From the NCBI GenBank assembly GCA_030613055.1, contig JAUWMR010000009.1, positions 30,232 through 94,231 on the forward strand: a stretch of DNA of 64,000 nt, given 5' to 3'. This stretch comes from Desulfobacteraceae bacterium. Lineage in GTDB: Bacteria; Desulfobacterota; DSM-4660; Desulfatiglandales; Desulfatiglandaceae. Position 1 is the stretch's first letter; the number at the start of each line of letters is the position of its first letter. Shown here in pieces: positions 1 to 8,162 of the stretch. The position numbers and the translations under genes were made by a program. Below the pieces are notes generated by a model. That model was not told the DNA's origin. It was given only the letters and a program-made list of their open reading frames with translations, and did no database searches.

Positions 1-977
1 GCACACCAGGCCTGAACCGTCCTGATCGTTCTTTTCTTTCTGGGGATAGCGGGATTATATTTCTTTGCTGAAGCAACAACTTTATCCATATTTTTGTAAT
101 CCTGTCCAAAAAAGGCACACGGTGTAGCCCCCATCACACCCTCGGCCGCTTTACCGGCCAGGCGAGGAAGATTTTCATCAAAGCCCCATATGTTGACGAT
201 ATGGTCGGACCTGAGCCCAAAGGCACGGGCGTCCCGGATGGTGGCCGATACAGATATGGTGGTATTGCCGTGCCAGATCAGGTCCGGTTTGATTTTTTTC
301 AGGGCAATAACCTGGCTTCTGGCATCTACGGAAGACAATGAGATACTTACGTCTTCGCCTGTTACAAATCCTAAGAGTCTGGCTTGATCCTTTATAGCCC
401 TTATGGGCGCGTTGCAATAAGGATGGGCAAAGTGATAGCAGCATGCAAATCGGGGCTTTCTTTTCCCGTAATCCGGGTGTTTAGGCCATTTCCTGTCAAA
501 CCAGGCCGTGATGCAGGCCCTTGCATTTGTGGAATAGTCCGATGAAAAGAAGAGGTTATAAGGTGTCTTCTTGGGGACGGTCAGGTGTGCTGAATAAGAA
601 CCTGACAAATAGGGAATCTTGTGTTTGTTTGCAGAGGGTGAAAGTGCCTCAGTATCACCAGTGCCCCATCCCATGATGGCAACACATTCAAGCCTCCTCA
701 GCTTTTTAAATTTTTCGATGGCATTGAGAATGCGATACCCATAATCAAACCAGATATACTTGATCTTCCTGCCGTTTACTCCACCCTGTTCATTAATGCA
801 TTTCAAGGCATCACTCATCCCGAGCGCATAATCCTTTCCAACATCAGAGGTAACGCCGGTGGTATCCATTAGCCCCCCGATCATAATCTGTCCGGCCACT
901 GCTGTCGCAAAAAGCCCCGTCAGGAGAATAACTGAAAGCCATAGTGTAAAAACTGTAAGAAAAATGTTCTTTTTCAT
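1..977 (-). CDS. Branched-chain-type ABC transporter substrate-binding protein, partial
   Basis: The frame is open from an ATG at 977 to the window edge (about 325 codons), so the C-terminus is outside. The first ~28 residues form a signal peptide (two Lys, a hydrophobic core, then AVA-GQ), which predicts a periplasmic protein. The mature part starts with a TTGVTSDVGKD block typical of Peripla_BP_6/LivK-like proteins. Blocks such as IMGWGTGDTEALSP and FSSDYSTNARAC are shared with the binding protein at 4418..5713, so this is a paralogue of that gene. It lies beyond the terminator at 1093..1121 and has its own GGGGGA ribosome site next to the ATG, so it is probably a separate transcription unit. 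The ligand is unknown; an organic or aromatic acid is inferred from the neighbouring acyl-CoA ligases. Confidence 0.88.
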   Translation of the reverse strand, partial: MKKNIFLTVFTLWLSVILLTGLFATAVAGQIMIGGLMDTTGVTSDVGKDYALGMSDALKCINEQGGVNGRKIKYIWFDYGYRILNAIEKFKKLRRLECVAIMGWGTGDTEALSPSANKHKIPYLSGSYSAHLTVPKKTPYNLFFSSDYSTNARACITAWFDRKWPKHPDYGKRKPRFACCYHFAHPYCNAPIRAIKDQARLLGFVTGEDVSISLSSVDARSQVIALKKIKPDLIWHGNTTISVSATIRDARAFGLRSDHIVNIWGFDENLPRLAGKAAEGVMGATPCAFFGQDYKNMDKVVASAKKYNPAIPRKKRTIRTVQAWC

Positions 978-1026
978 GAGTTATCCCCCTGTCCTTATGA
1001 AAACAGGATGTTTATTTTTAATAGGC

Positions 1027-1069
1027 GTTCACAGGTTCAGGGTTCATGGTTCAGGGTTATTTGTTGTTT
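1027..1069. repeat. Degenerate 7-bp tandem repeat, consensus GTTCAGG
   Basis: After GTTCACAG the units are GTTCAGG, GTTCATG, GTTCAGG, GTTATTT and GTTGTTT. The tract lies upstream of the binding-protein gene that ends its 5' part at 977. It belongs to the set of constant-period tracts seen across the window. Confidence 0.6.
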
Positions 1070-1092
1070 TATTATATAAACGGCCGAAGGTC

Positions 1093-1121
1093 AAAAAAAA
1101 GCCCTGCTTTTAAAGCAGAGC
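1093..1121 (-). terminator. Rho-independent terminator of the liv/ligase operon
   Basis: Read on the minus strand, the stem GCTCTGCTTT / AAAGCAGGGC is followed directly by eight T residues. It starts 20 bp beyond the stop codon of the ligase gene at 1141..2664, which suits the end of the liv operon. Confidence 0.85.
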
Positions 1122-1140
1122 TTTTATTTAACTATTATTA

Positions 1141-2664
1141 TTACTTCTCACCCCCGTACAATTCCTTGACCCTGACCCTGTCGGGCGAACCATCTTCAAG
1201 GAGCGGAAGATCTGTGACGAACTCCACGTATTGAGGCTTTTTGTATCTGGCAATACGTTCTCCCACAAAATCGGTCAACGCCTGCGCCTCAAGGGTCTGC
1301 CCCTCTTTCAACTGGCAGACCGCCTTGATTCCCTCTTTCCACTTGGGATCAGGCACACCGAATACAACGGTTCTTTCTACAGCAGGATGTTCAAGTATAA
1401 CTTTTTCCACCTCAGCAGGATAGACGTTTTCTCCTCCCGGCTTGATAAGCTCTTTATCCGGCTTGCGTCCGGCATACCACATGAATCCGTCCTCGTCAAA
1501 ACGGCCCATATCTCCTGTGTGATGCCATCCATCCCTGAAAGTATTTTCATTATCTTCAGGAAGATTCCAGTAACCCTTAAAGATCATTGGGCCCTTCATG
1601 GTAATCTCGCCCACCTGTCCAACAGGGACCGGTTGGTCATAATCATCCACAAGTCTTACTTCCGCTAAAGGCAGCATCCTCCCGGCTGAACCGGGTTTTT
1701 CATCATAGCGGCTAAAGGTCGCTAAGCAGGAAGTCTCGGTCTGCCCGTACATACACCAGAAGGTCCCGCCAGTGACCGTTTGATATTTTTCTATGGTTTC
1801 AGGCGCTTCCAGACCAGTCACTGCCCTTAATGAGCTGATATCTTTCCCTGTCTTTTCATGTTGCTCAAGAATAGAGGAAAGGATTGGCGAAAAATCCATC
1901 ATAAAGGAGACCTTTTTCTCCTCAATTAGCTCTACTGCCTTTACCGCATCAAAAGTAATCATATTGACATTCAAGGCCCCTGCATGAAAGCTTGCCGTGG
2001 CCATGAAAAGCCCGCCCACATGGAAGAGAGGAAGAAAATTCAGATGCACATCGTCATTGGTAACATTGAAGAAATAATCAAAATGCATATCAGCATAGAG
2101 GATATTTCCGTGGCTCAATAAAGCGCCCCTGGGTCTGCCTGCTACAGCGGCCGTATGGATTATAACAAAACCATCATCACTTGCCACATCTTCAGGTTTA
2201 AAATCACCCCCGGCAGCTAATAAAGACTCAAAGTCTAAATACTTGCCACCCTTCTGGCACAGATTGAAAAATTTTTCAGCAGACGGCAGCTTCTCCTTCA
2301 CACTGTCAACAATTTCCTGAAACTCCTGGTCCACAAATACGAATCTGGCTTCGCAGTCATTCAGATTATATGCCACCTCATCGGCAGAAAGCCTCCAGTT
2401 GATGGGCAGCATAATGGCGCCTAAACCCGCCGCAGCCCCATAAAGCACGAAGTATTCAAGGCTGTTTTTTCCCAGAACACCAATACGATCGCCCTTTTTG
2501 ATCCCGGATTCCCTGAGACCGCAGGCCAGGCGGTCCACCTTCTCCTTGTATTGAATGAAAGTCAGGGTCCTGTTATCATCCACCTCAAACCACGCGTCTT
2601 TATCCCTGAAGGAGACGGCGTTTCGGTTTATGAGATCGTAAAAGGTAAAATCATAAAGTCCCAT
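1141..2664 (-). CDS. Acyl-CoA synthetase family (AMP-binding) protein with degenerate catalytic motifs
   Basis: This 507-residue protein has the fold and length of class I adenylate-forming acyl-CoA ligases. Recognisable motifs are MYGQTET (A5), GWHHTGD (A7) and PGGENVYP (A8). Two catalytic motifs deviate. The usual YTSGTTGxPKG phosphate loop (~residues 170-182) reads HTAAVAGRPRG, and the C-terminal GK[IV]xR motif carrying the adenylation lysine reads DGSPDRVRVKELYG, so Ser replaces Lys. The protein may therefore be impaired in adenylation, act on a preformed adenylate, or belong to a divergent subfamily. It is the last gene before the operon terminator. Canonical ligase activity should not be assumed. 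Confidence 0.82.
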   Translation of the reverse strand: MGLYDFTFYDLINRNAVSFRDKDAWFEVDDNRTLTFIQYKEKVDRLACGLRESGIKKGDRIGVLGKNSLEYFVLYGAAAGLGAIMLPINWRLSADEVAYNLNDCEARFVFVDQEFQEIVDSVKEKLPSAEKFFNLCQKGGKYLDFESLLAAGGDFKPEDVASDDGFVIIHTAAVAGRPRGALLSHGNILYADMHFDYFFNVTNDDVHLNFLPLFHVGGLFMATASFHAGALNVNMITFDAVKAVELIEEKKVSFMMDFSPILSSILEQHEKTGKDISSLRAVTGLEAPETIEKYQTVTGGTFWCMYGQTETSCLATFSRYDEKPGSAGRMLPLAEVRLVDDYDQPVPVGQVGEITMKGPMIFKGYWNLPEDNENTFRDGWHHTGDMGRFDEDGFMWYAGRKPDKELIKPGGENVYPAEVEKVILEHPAVERTVVFGVPDPKWKEGIKAVCQLKEGQTLEAQALTDFVGERIARYKKPQYVEFVTDLPLLEDGSPDRVRVKELYGGEK

Positions 2665-2682
2665 AATTTTCCTCTTTAATGA

Positions 2683-2775
2683 AGTGAACTAAAGTAAATT
2701 AAAGTGCCTAAAGTGATCTAAAGTTAATTGCTTTTTCCCAATAATTTTAGGCATTTTAGGCACTTTAATAACTTG
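2683..2775. repeat. Inverted element built of ~10-bp AAAGTGCCTA / TTTTAGGCAC units
   Basis: The left arm repeats roughly every 10 bp (AAAGTGAACT, AAAGTAAATT, AAAGTGCCT, AAAGTGATCT). The right arm reads ATTTTAGGCA then TTTTAGGCAC, the inverse of the left. A larger relative flanks 29928..30108 and a fragment lies near 44660. Confidence 0.55.
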
Positions 2776-2848
2776 TTTTAAAGTAGGGGGCATTGAGGCT
2801 CCACATTTATGGAAGCCAAAATACGCCCCTACCAAAACTATAGACTAA

Positions 2849-3439
2849 CTATTTAAACGTAGCCGCAAAAGGCAGCACTTTTGTCACACCGTCTGCCTTA
2901 AACACAAAAGCGCCCTCATGCACGGTAACCGGAAGCGTGTAATCAGTAACACCGGTCCACCATCTCTCAAGGGCCTTCCATGGGCTCCAGCCCCTGGCCT
3001 TCAATTTATACCCGCCCGTAACCAGCAAGGACAGCAGGCCGGAACGGACCGTGATAAGGGTGGAAGCCCTTACCTGGGTTGTCTTGCCCGCGGGGATCCA
3101 TATTGTATCCTGGCTGTTCACGGTCACCACGTCAAATTCCTTATCAAAGGCCACGGTAAACTTAATACTCTCTAAGAGTATCGGATACTTGTTGGGGTTC
3201 TCAATATTAAAGAGAAAGTTCATGGGCAGAGGTGCGCCATGATTTCCTGCCTTACCCTTTGCGGGTTTTGTCTTGCTACCATAATACCAGTAGCCGTCAT
3301 ATTGCGGGACCTCAAAAGACTCGAGCGTGATCGCAGGTGCCTTAAAATTGGTCTCGGTCGGTTTTACGGTGACACAGGATGTCAGTACAACACCCACACC
3401 GAAAAGTAACACGGTCATTAAAACCAGCTTTTTCTTCAT
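2849..3439 (-). CDS. LEA14/WHy-like lipoprotein
   Basis: This 196-residue protein has a lipoprotein signal peptide with lipobox LTSC (Cys ~22), so it is probably anchored in the periplasm or outer membrane. The region LPMNFLFNIENPNKYPILLESIKFTV resembles the LEA14/water-stress (WHy) fold, in which an N-P-N/Y motif precedes a beta strand. It lies 66 bp beyond livF on the same strand and may be co-transcribed with the uptake operon. No catalytic residues are visible and the role is unknown. The family call rests on the NPN motif and overall pattern. Confidence 0.65.
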   Translation of the reverse strand: MKKKLVLMTVLLFGVGVVLTSCVTVKPTETNFKAPAITLESFEVPQYDGYWYYGSKTKPAKGKAGNHGAPLPMNFLFNIENPNKYPILLESIKFTVAFDKEFDVVTVNSQDTIWIPAGKTTQVRASTLITVRSGLLSLLVTGGYKLKARGWSPWKALERWWTGVTDYTLPVTVHEGAFVFKADGVTKVLPFAATFK

Positions 3440-3505
3440 AGTATAACCTCCCTTTTCAAATTCGGAATTCTATCTTACATCTTCCGATTTATAACAGATT
3501 TCCGG

Positions 3506-4315
3506 TCAGGTTAACCACCTCTTTCTTCTCTTGTAATGCTTTACCTCGGCAAAACTCTTTGTCTTCCCTTTTTCAGAAAGCCCGAGGTAAAAGTCCTTGA
3601 TATCTTCATTTTCTTTAAGTTTCTCGGACGTATCATCCATGACAATACGTCCGGTTTCCATTACATACGCGTATGGGGCCACATTAAGGGCAAGTTTTAC
3701 ATTCTGTTCTACCAGAAGGATTGATATCCTCTCCTCCTTGTTGAGCTTCATCAAGATATTGAATATCTCGTGAATCAACATGGGAGCAAGGCCCATTGAC
3801 GGCTCATCCAAAAGGACCAGCTTTGGCTCTGTCATCAAGGCCCTGCCAACCACGGTCATCTGCTGCTCTCCCCCGCTCACAAAGCCTGCAACTTCACTCC
3901 TCTTTTGCAACAGCCGGGGGAAATAATGGTAGACAAGATCCAATCCATCCCTGACAGACCCTGTTTTTCTCAAATGCGCCCCAACCTTGAGGTTCTCCTC
4001 AACCGTGAGATGCTCAAATACCCTGCGGCCCTCGATTACCTGGATAATACCCATCTTTGCAATCTCAACCGCGGTCTTTTTGTGTATCCTCACACCCTCA
4101 AACTCAATGGCCCCGTCAGTGACCTCTCCGACCTCAACCTTGAGGAGGCCGGAGATAGATTTCAGGGTTGTGCTTTTTCCTGCCCCGTTGGCGCCAAGGA
4201 GCGCCACTATCCCACCTCTGGGCACCTCAATGGATACACCCTTAAGGACTAAGATGACCTCATGGTATTTGACCTCAATATTATTTATACTTAAGATATT
4301 TTCTACTGCTTCCAA
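3506..4315 (-). CDS. livF: High-affinity branched-chain-type ABC transporter ATP-binding protein LivF
   Basis: This is a 269-residue ABC ATPase with Walker A GANGAGKS (41-48), signature VSGGEQQ (146-152) and Walker B LVLLDEP (~166-172) followed by SMGLAP. The IEGRRVFEHLTVEENL block is characteristic of LivF. The C-terminus carries a basic extension (KHYKRRKRW) beyond the usual ~235-240 residues. It pairs with LivG (10069..10890) to power the permeases LivH and LivM. It follows the binding-protein gene by ~100 bp on the same strand. Confidence 0.93.
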   Translation of the reverse strand: MEAVENILSINNIEVKYHEVILVLKGVSIEVPRGGIVALLGANGAGKSTTLKSISGLLKVEVGEVTDGAIEFEGVRIHKKTAVEIAKMGIIQVIEGRRVFEHLTVEENLKVGAHLRKTGSVRDGLDLVYHYFPRLLQKRSEVAGFVSGGEQQMTVVGRALMTEPKLVLLDEPSMGLAPMLIHEIFNILMKLNKEERISILLVEQNVKLALNVAPYAYVMETGRIVMDDTSEKLKENEDIKDFYLGLSEKGKTKSFAEVKHYKRRKRWLT

Positions 4316-4417
4316 AAGTCGAACCTCCAGGAGCGTTTAATCGAAATCCGCGTTCCCTGCCTGCCAGTCGCTTTCGTTCGATACAATGGCAGGCGGGCGA
4401 ATTCCGAAATCAATTAA

Positions 4418-5713
4418 TTACCATCCAAACCATTCGGATGCCCACTGCTTCGGCCATCGCTTTTTTATATCTACAAATTGCACTTTGATAAACTTGCCAT
4501 TTTTATATTCCTGGACCCAGCAACCCGTCGCGGCCCTGTGGTCGGTAGGCAAATATGTAACATCACCTGCACCCAAACCAATATGGAAGTTTCTCATGGT
4601 CTCAAAGCCCTTTTTCATGATCCCTACCCTGGTCAGATCACCTGCCTTGTCAGCACGCTTCATGGCCTCCCAGAGGACAAGACCGTTGCACCAACCCTGA
4701 ACGGTCCTGTTAAGGCGCTTTTCCTGGGGTACGCCAGGATTGTATTTCTTGGCATACTTTACAACTTCATCCATCATATCGGTTTTCTGACCGTAAAAAG
4801 CACAGGGAGTGGCGCCCATAACAGACAGTCCATCCGCTGCCTTCATGGCGGCTCCGGCAAGGCGCGGGAGGTTTTCATCATAACCCCAGTTATTCACTAT
4901 ATGATTCGCTTTTAAACCTAATGCATAGCAATCCCTGAGAGTAGCGGATACTGACATGGTGGTATTTCCGTGCCATATTACATCTGGTTTAAACTTCTGA
5001 AGCGCCATGATCTGGCTCTTGGTATCCAGGGCAAAGAGACTCACGTCCTGATCAGGACCTACATCCATACCAAGCGTCTTGGCATGATTTTTTATAGCTG
5101 CAATCGGAGCGCTTGCATATGGAGAAGGAAACATATAGCAACATGCAAGACGGGCCTTCCTCTTTCCGTAAGCAGGATTCTTTTTCCACTTGTTATCATA
5201 CCAGGCAGTTAAACAGGCCCTTGCGTTAGTGGAGTAATCCGAGGAAAAGAAGAGGTTATAGCCAGTGCCTATGTGTTTTTTCCCATCTTTATCTACCCAG
5301 TCTACCGGTCGTGTCAGATGGGCAGAGTAAGAATCCGAGACATAGGGCAATTTATCCTTATTTACGGTGGGCGAAAGCGCCTCTGTATCGCCGGTGCCCC
5401 ATCCCATGATTGCGAGGACCCCCATCCTCTTTAAGAGTTTGTATTTTGTCAGGGCCTCCGGAATCCGGTAGCCATAGTCAAACCAGATATACTTTACCTT
5501 TTTCCCATTGATTCCACCATGATCGTTTACATAATACTGCCAGAACTCAGCCTGACCAAGGGCCGCGTCTTTTCCCACATCAGATGTCGCGCCTGTGGTG
5601 TCCTTTAAACCGCCAACCTTAATCGTCTTGGCCACCGCGGCAGTGGAAAATCCCACCAGGAAAACTACTGCTAAAAACGGTACCAAAAGTTTCAAAACAA
5701 TGCCTTTTTTCAT
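4418..5713 (-). CDS. Branched-chain-type ABC transporter substrate-binding protein
   Basis: This 431-residue periplasmic binding protein has a signal peptide (~1-28, ending AVA-KT) and a Peripla_BP_6-type core with DTTGATSDVGKD near the mature N-terminus. It delivers a ligand to LivHM in the same operon. An insertion, RPVDWVDKDGKKHIGTGYN, is absent from its otherwise parallel paralogue at 1..977. The location between livM and livF, with two acyl-CoA ligases in the operon, suggests the ligand is a carboxylic acid that is later CoA-activated. Leucine-type amino acids remain possible. Confidence 0.92.
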   Translation of the reverse strand: MKKGIVLKLLVPFLAVVFLVGFSTAAVAKTIKVGGLKDTTGATSDVGKDAALGQAEFWQYYVNDHGGINGKKVKYIWFDYGYRIPEALTKYKLLKRMGVLAIMGWGTGDTEALSPTVNKDKLPYVSDSYSAHLTRPVDWVDKDGKKHIGTGYNLFFSSDYSTNARACLTAWYDNKWKKNPAYGKRKARLACCYMFPSPYASAPIAAIKNHAKTLGMDVGPDQDVSLFALDTKSQIMALQKFKPDVIWHGNTTMSVSATLRDCYALGLKANHIVNNWGYDENLPRLAGAAMKAADGLSVMGATPCAFYGQKTDMMDEVVKYAKKYNPGVPQEKRLNRTVQGWCNGLVLWEAMKRADKAGDLTRVGIMKKGFETMRNFHIGLGAGDVTYLPTDHRAATGCWVQEYKNGKFIKVQFVDIKKRWPKQWASEWFGW

Positions 5714-5820
5714 AAGTTCTTCCCCCTTTGCTCTAATAAAAGACAGATATTAACCCTATTACTAAAAAACAATTTAGATACGAAAGACCTGTTCACCTCC
5801 TTTCTGCATTTAGTTAAGTT

Positions 5821-5868
5821 GTTTATTCGTTAAATGGTTGATTGGTTGATTCGTCAAATGGTCAGCAT
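5821..5868. repeat. Degenerate 8-bp tandem repeat
   Basis: Six units keep an exact 8-bp period while the sequence drifts: GTTTATTC, GTTAAATG, GTTGATTG, GTTGATTC, GTCAAATG, GTCAGCAT. It lies in the 280-bp space between the binding-protein gene and livM. Confidence 0.55.
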
Positions 5869-5940
5869 TATAAATCCCATTCCGCCATCGGAGGGACCGG
5901 CTTACCATAAAAAAAGCTAAATTTCCTCAACCCCCTAATG

Positions 5941-5966
5941 AGCGACGAAGTCGCGTTTTATAAAAT
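5941..5966. repeat. 26-bp inverted repeat, copy A, beyond the 3' end of livM
   Basis: This segment (AGCGACGAAGTCGCG followed by TTTTATAAAAT) is a perfect reverse complement of 7116..7141, so the pair brackets livM. It is followed by a second hairpin, ATAAAATCATC / GATGATTTTAT. Confidence 0.75.
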
Positions 5967-5993
5967 CATCGAACTAAGTTAGATGATTTTATG

Positions 5994-7091
5994 TTAGTAC
6001 GAAAAGGGCCACAGGTTAAAATAATTCTTGATCTGCCACCACCTATAGGATAGCCCGCGCGGCTCATAGATCAAAAAGGCGCATATCGCAAGGCCAAATG
6101 CCATCTCCTTTATAAAGGCAAAATCAAAAAGGATCCTGGGATAATGCTCACCAAGCGGTATAGACGCCATTTGCAAAAGTTCCATAATCACGACCATAAA
6201 TATTGACCCGAATATGGCCCCGTCTATGCCCGCGCCGCCAATCAGTATGACACCCACTAACCACAGCGACAGGAACCAGGGAAAGTGTTCCGGGCTTAAG
6301 GCCGCACAGTTACATACCCAGAATGCCCCTGCAATACCCCCGATGAATCCTGCCACAAAGAAATTAAGAAGCTTGTACCATATAATATTTATTCCAAGGG
6401 TCTCGGCGGCGATATCATTGTCCCTGATTGCGATCCACGCCCTTCCGACCCTGGATCTTAAGAGATTAGCCATCATAATAATCGTAAGGGTCAGCAGGGT
6501 AATCATCACAAAATATACCTGCAGATCCGTTTCCATAGCCCACGGCCCTATCTTAATGGTTCCGGGTGGGAGAGAAAACGCCTGCCCCCGGCCGCCGATC
6601 TTACTCACGTACTGGGTCAGGATAAAATCAACAGTGATAAACTGTGCCGCCATGGTGGTCAGGATAAGGTAAAACCCTTTGACCCTGGCAGAAGGAAGTC
6701 CAAAGAGGACACTCCACAGCCCGGCAACAATCGCAGCGACTAAGATGCTTATGGGATAGGCAAGGCCCAAATTGAGAATAAATTCAGGCCACGGGAATTT
6801 CAGGATCAACAGGGTGCTGGTATAGGCGCCAACGGCGATAAAGGCGGCATGGCCAAGCGTTATTAGACCCGCATAACCAATAAGAAGCTGCACACCCAGG
6901 GCCCCGAGGGCAGTGTAGCCAACCATATTGGCCACGCCGATCCAGTATTCATCCAGGATCAGGGGAAATACGACAAAAACTATCAAAAGGAGAAAGATCA
7001 TCTTCCCCTTTATCACATTGGTCTGCCACCAGCCCTGATCCTCGGTATAGCGTTGATGATAATCACCGCAAGGAAGCCAAACTCTGGACAT
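5994..7091 (-). CDS. livM: Branched-chain-type ABC transporter permease LivM
   Basis: This 365-residue multi-spanning protein has the LivM hallmark GLPSARVKGFYLILTTMA and the conserved GRAWIAIRDNDIAAETLGIN cytoplasmic loop that contacts the ATPase. There is an unusual ~30-residue hydrophilic N-terminal stretch (MSRVWLPCGDYHQRYTEDQ...) before the first helix, as in some longer LivM proteins. A later start is possible, but no better-placed ribosome site was seen. It pairs with LivH at 7217..8101. The gene is bracketed by perfect 26-bp inverted repeats. Confidence 0.93.
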   Translation of the reverse strand: MSRVWLPCGDYHQRYTEDQGWWQTNVIKGKMIFLLLIVFVVFPLILDEYWIGVANMVGYTALGALGVQLLIGYAGLITLGHAAFIAVGAYTSTLLILKFPWPEFILNLGLAYPISILVAAIVAGLWSVLFGLPSARVKGFYLILTTMAAQFITVDFILTQYVSKIGGRGQAFSLPPGTIKIGPWAMETDLQVYFVMITLLTLTIIMMANLLRSRVGRAWIAIRDNDIAAETLGINIIWYKLLNFFVAGFIGGIAGAFWVCNCAALSPEHFPWFLSLWLVGVILIGGAGIDGAIFGSIFMVVIMELLQMASIPLGEHYPRILFDFAFIKEMAFGLAICAFLIYEPRGLSYRWWQIKNYFNLWPFSY

Positions 7092-7115
7092 AAAATAACC
7101 TCTCTTCGTTCGCTT

Positions 7116-7141
7116 ATTTTATAAAACGCGACTTCGTCGCT
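7116..7141. repeat. 26-bp inverted repeat, copy B, upstream of livM
   Basis: It is the exact reverse complement of 5941..5966 and contains the hairpin GCGACTTCGTCGC. Its distance from the livM start is about 25 bp. Confidence 0.75.
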
Positions 7142-7165
7142 CTAACCTCTTGTCTTACTCTGCTT

Positions 7166-7214
7166 ACTTCTCACTCCTTACTTCTCACTTCTCACTCCTA
7201 ACTGCATACTGTTC
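7166..7214. repeat. Degenerate 7-bp tandem repeat, consensus ACTTCTC
   Basis: Seven units in exact period: ACTTCTC, ACTCCTT, ACTTCTC, ACTTCTC, ACTCCTA, ACTGCAT, ACTGTTC. The tract ends 2 bp from the livH stop codon. Confidence 0.7.
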
Positions 7215-7216
7215 TC

Positions 7217-8101
7217 TTACATTCTCTCAATCTTTATCCAACCCCATAACCCATAAGGTTTAAAGAGCAAAAAGACGGCCATAAACGCAAAGGGGAAGAT
7301 CTCCTTTACCCCTCCGGGGAAAAACCCGTCTAAATAAGTTCCTGCAAAATTTTGTAAAATCCCGATGGTTAACCCCCCGACAATGGCCCCGGGGACGGAG
7401 TTAAGCCCCCCTAAGACCACGGCAGGCAGCACAAGAAGGCCTAAATAACCGATTGATATATTAACCCCGTTGATATTCCCCAAAAGTGCCCCGCCAACAC
7501 CGGCAGCCATAAAGGCAATGGCCCAGGACGCGGCATATACAAAACGGGCGCTCACCCCAAGGGACAGGGCCGCTGTTTCATCATCTGCCGTGGCCTGCAT
7601 GGAGAGCCCCCAGCGGGTATATTTAAAAAAGGCTACAAAAACGAGAAAGAGGACAATGGCCAATACAAATGACCAGAAATAGACTATTGAAATCTTTAAA
7701 AAACCGATGGTAAACGGTTTAAGAGAAAAGATAGCAGGCTCAAAAACCCTGGTGTCTGTCCCCCAGATAAATCCAACCAATCCCTTCAGGAAAAATGAGA
7801 GGCCCACGGTGACCATGATTACGGCCAGGATGGGCTCTCCGATGAGCTTATCAAGGAAAATCCTCTCAATTAAGATACCGAGGACAATGCCAATGATCAG
7901 GGTACACAGGATACTCAAGACGAAGGGGACGCCCATTGAATAAAACGAAAGCGTGACATAGGCTCCGATAAGTGTCAGTTCTCCCATTGCCAGGTTCAGG
8001 ACACCGGAACACTTGAAAATCAAAACCCAACCCAGGGCAACCAGGGCATATATCCCCCCCACCATAATTCCTGTGGTTAAGGTCATAAAAAATAATTCCA
8101 T
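7217..8101 (-). CDS. livH: Branched-chain-type ABC transporter permease LivH
   Basis: This 294-residue integral membrane permease begins MELFFMTLTTGIMVGGIYALVALGW, and has the LivH-type blocks GVLNLAMGELTLIGAY and GLNSVPGAIVGGL. Its length matches the family (~290-300). It forms the channel with LivM. It follows the ligase gene on the same strand, with a ~37-bp gap that carries heptamer repeats. Confidence 0.94.
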   Translation of the reverse strand: MELFFMTLTTGIMVGGIYALVALGWVLIFKCSGVLNLAMGELTLIGAYVTLSFYSMGVPFVLSILCTLIIGIVLGILIERIFLDKLIGEPILAVIMVTVGLSFFLKGLVGFIWGTDTRVFEPAIFSLKPFTIGFLKISIVYFWSFVLAIVLFLVFVAFFKYTRWGLSMQATADDETAALSLGVSARFVYAASWAIAFMAAGVGGALLGNINGVNISIGYLGLLVLPAVVLGGLNSVPGAIVGGLTIGILQNFAGTYLDGFFPGGVKEIFPFAFMAVFLLFKPYGLWGWIKIERM

Positions 8102-8120
8102 TTATTACCCCCTTTGTTTA

Positions 8121-8162
8121 GTAGGCAGTATGCACTCCTTACTTCCCGCTGCCTGCTTCCTG
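8121..8162. repeat. Degenerate 7-bp tandem repeat running into the 3' end of the ligase gene
   Basis: Units GTAGGCA, GTATGCA, CTCCTTA, CTTCCCG, CTGCCTG and CTTCCTG keep period 7. The last part encodes, on the minus strand, the C-terminal residues EAGSGK and the stop codon of the ligase at 8139. Confidence 0.5.
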
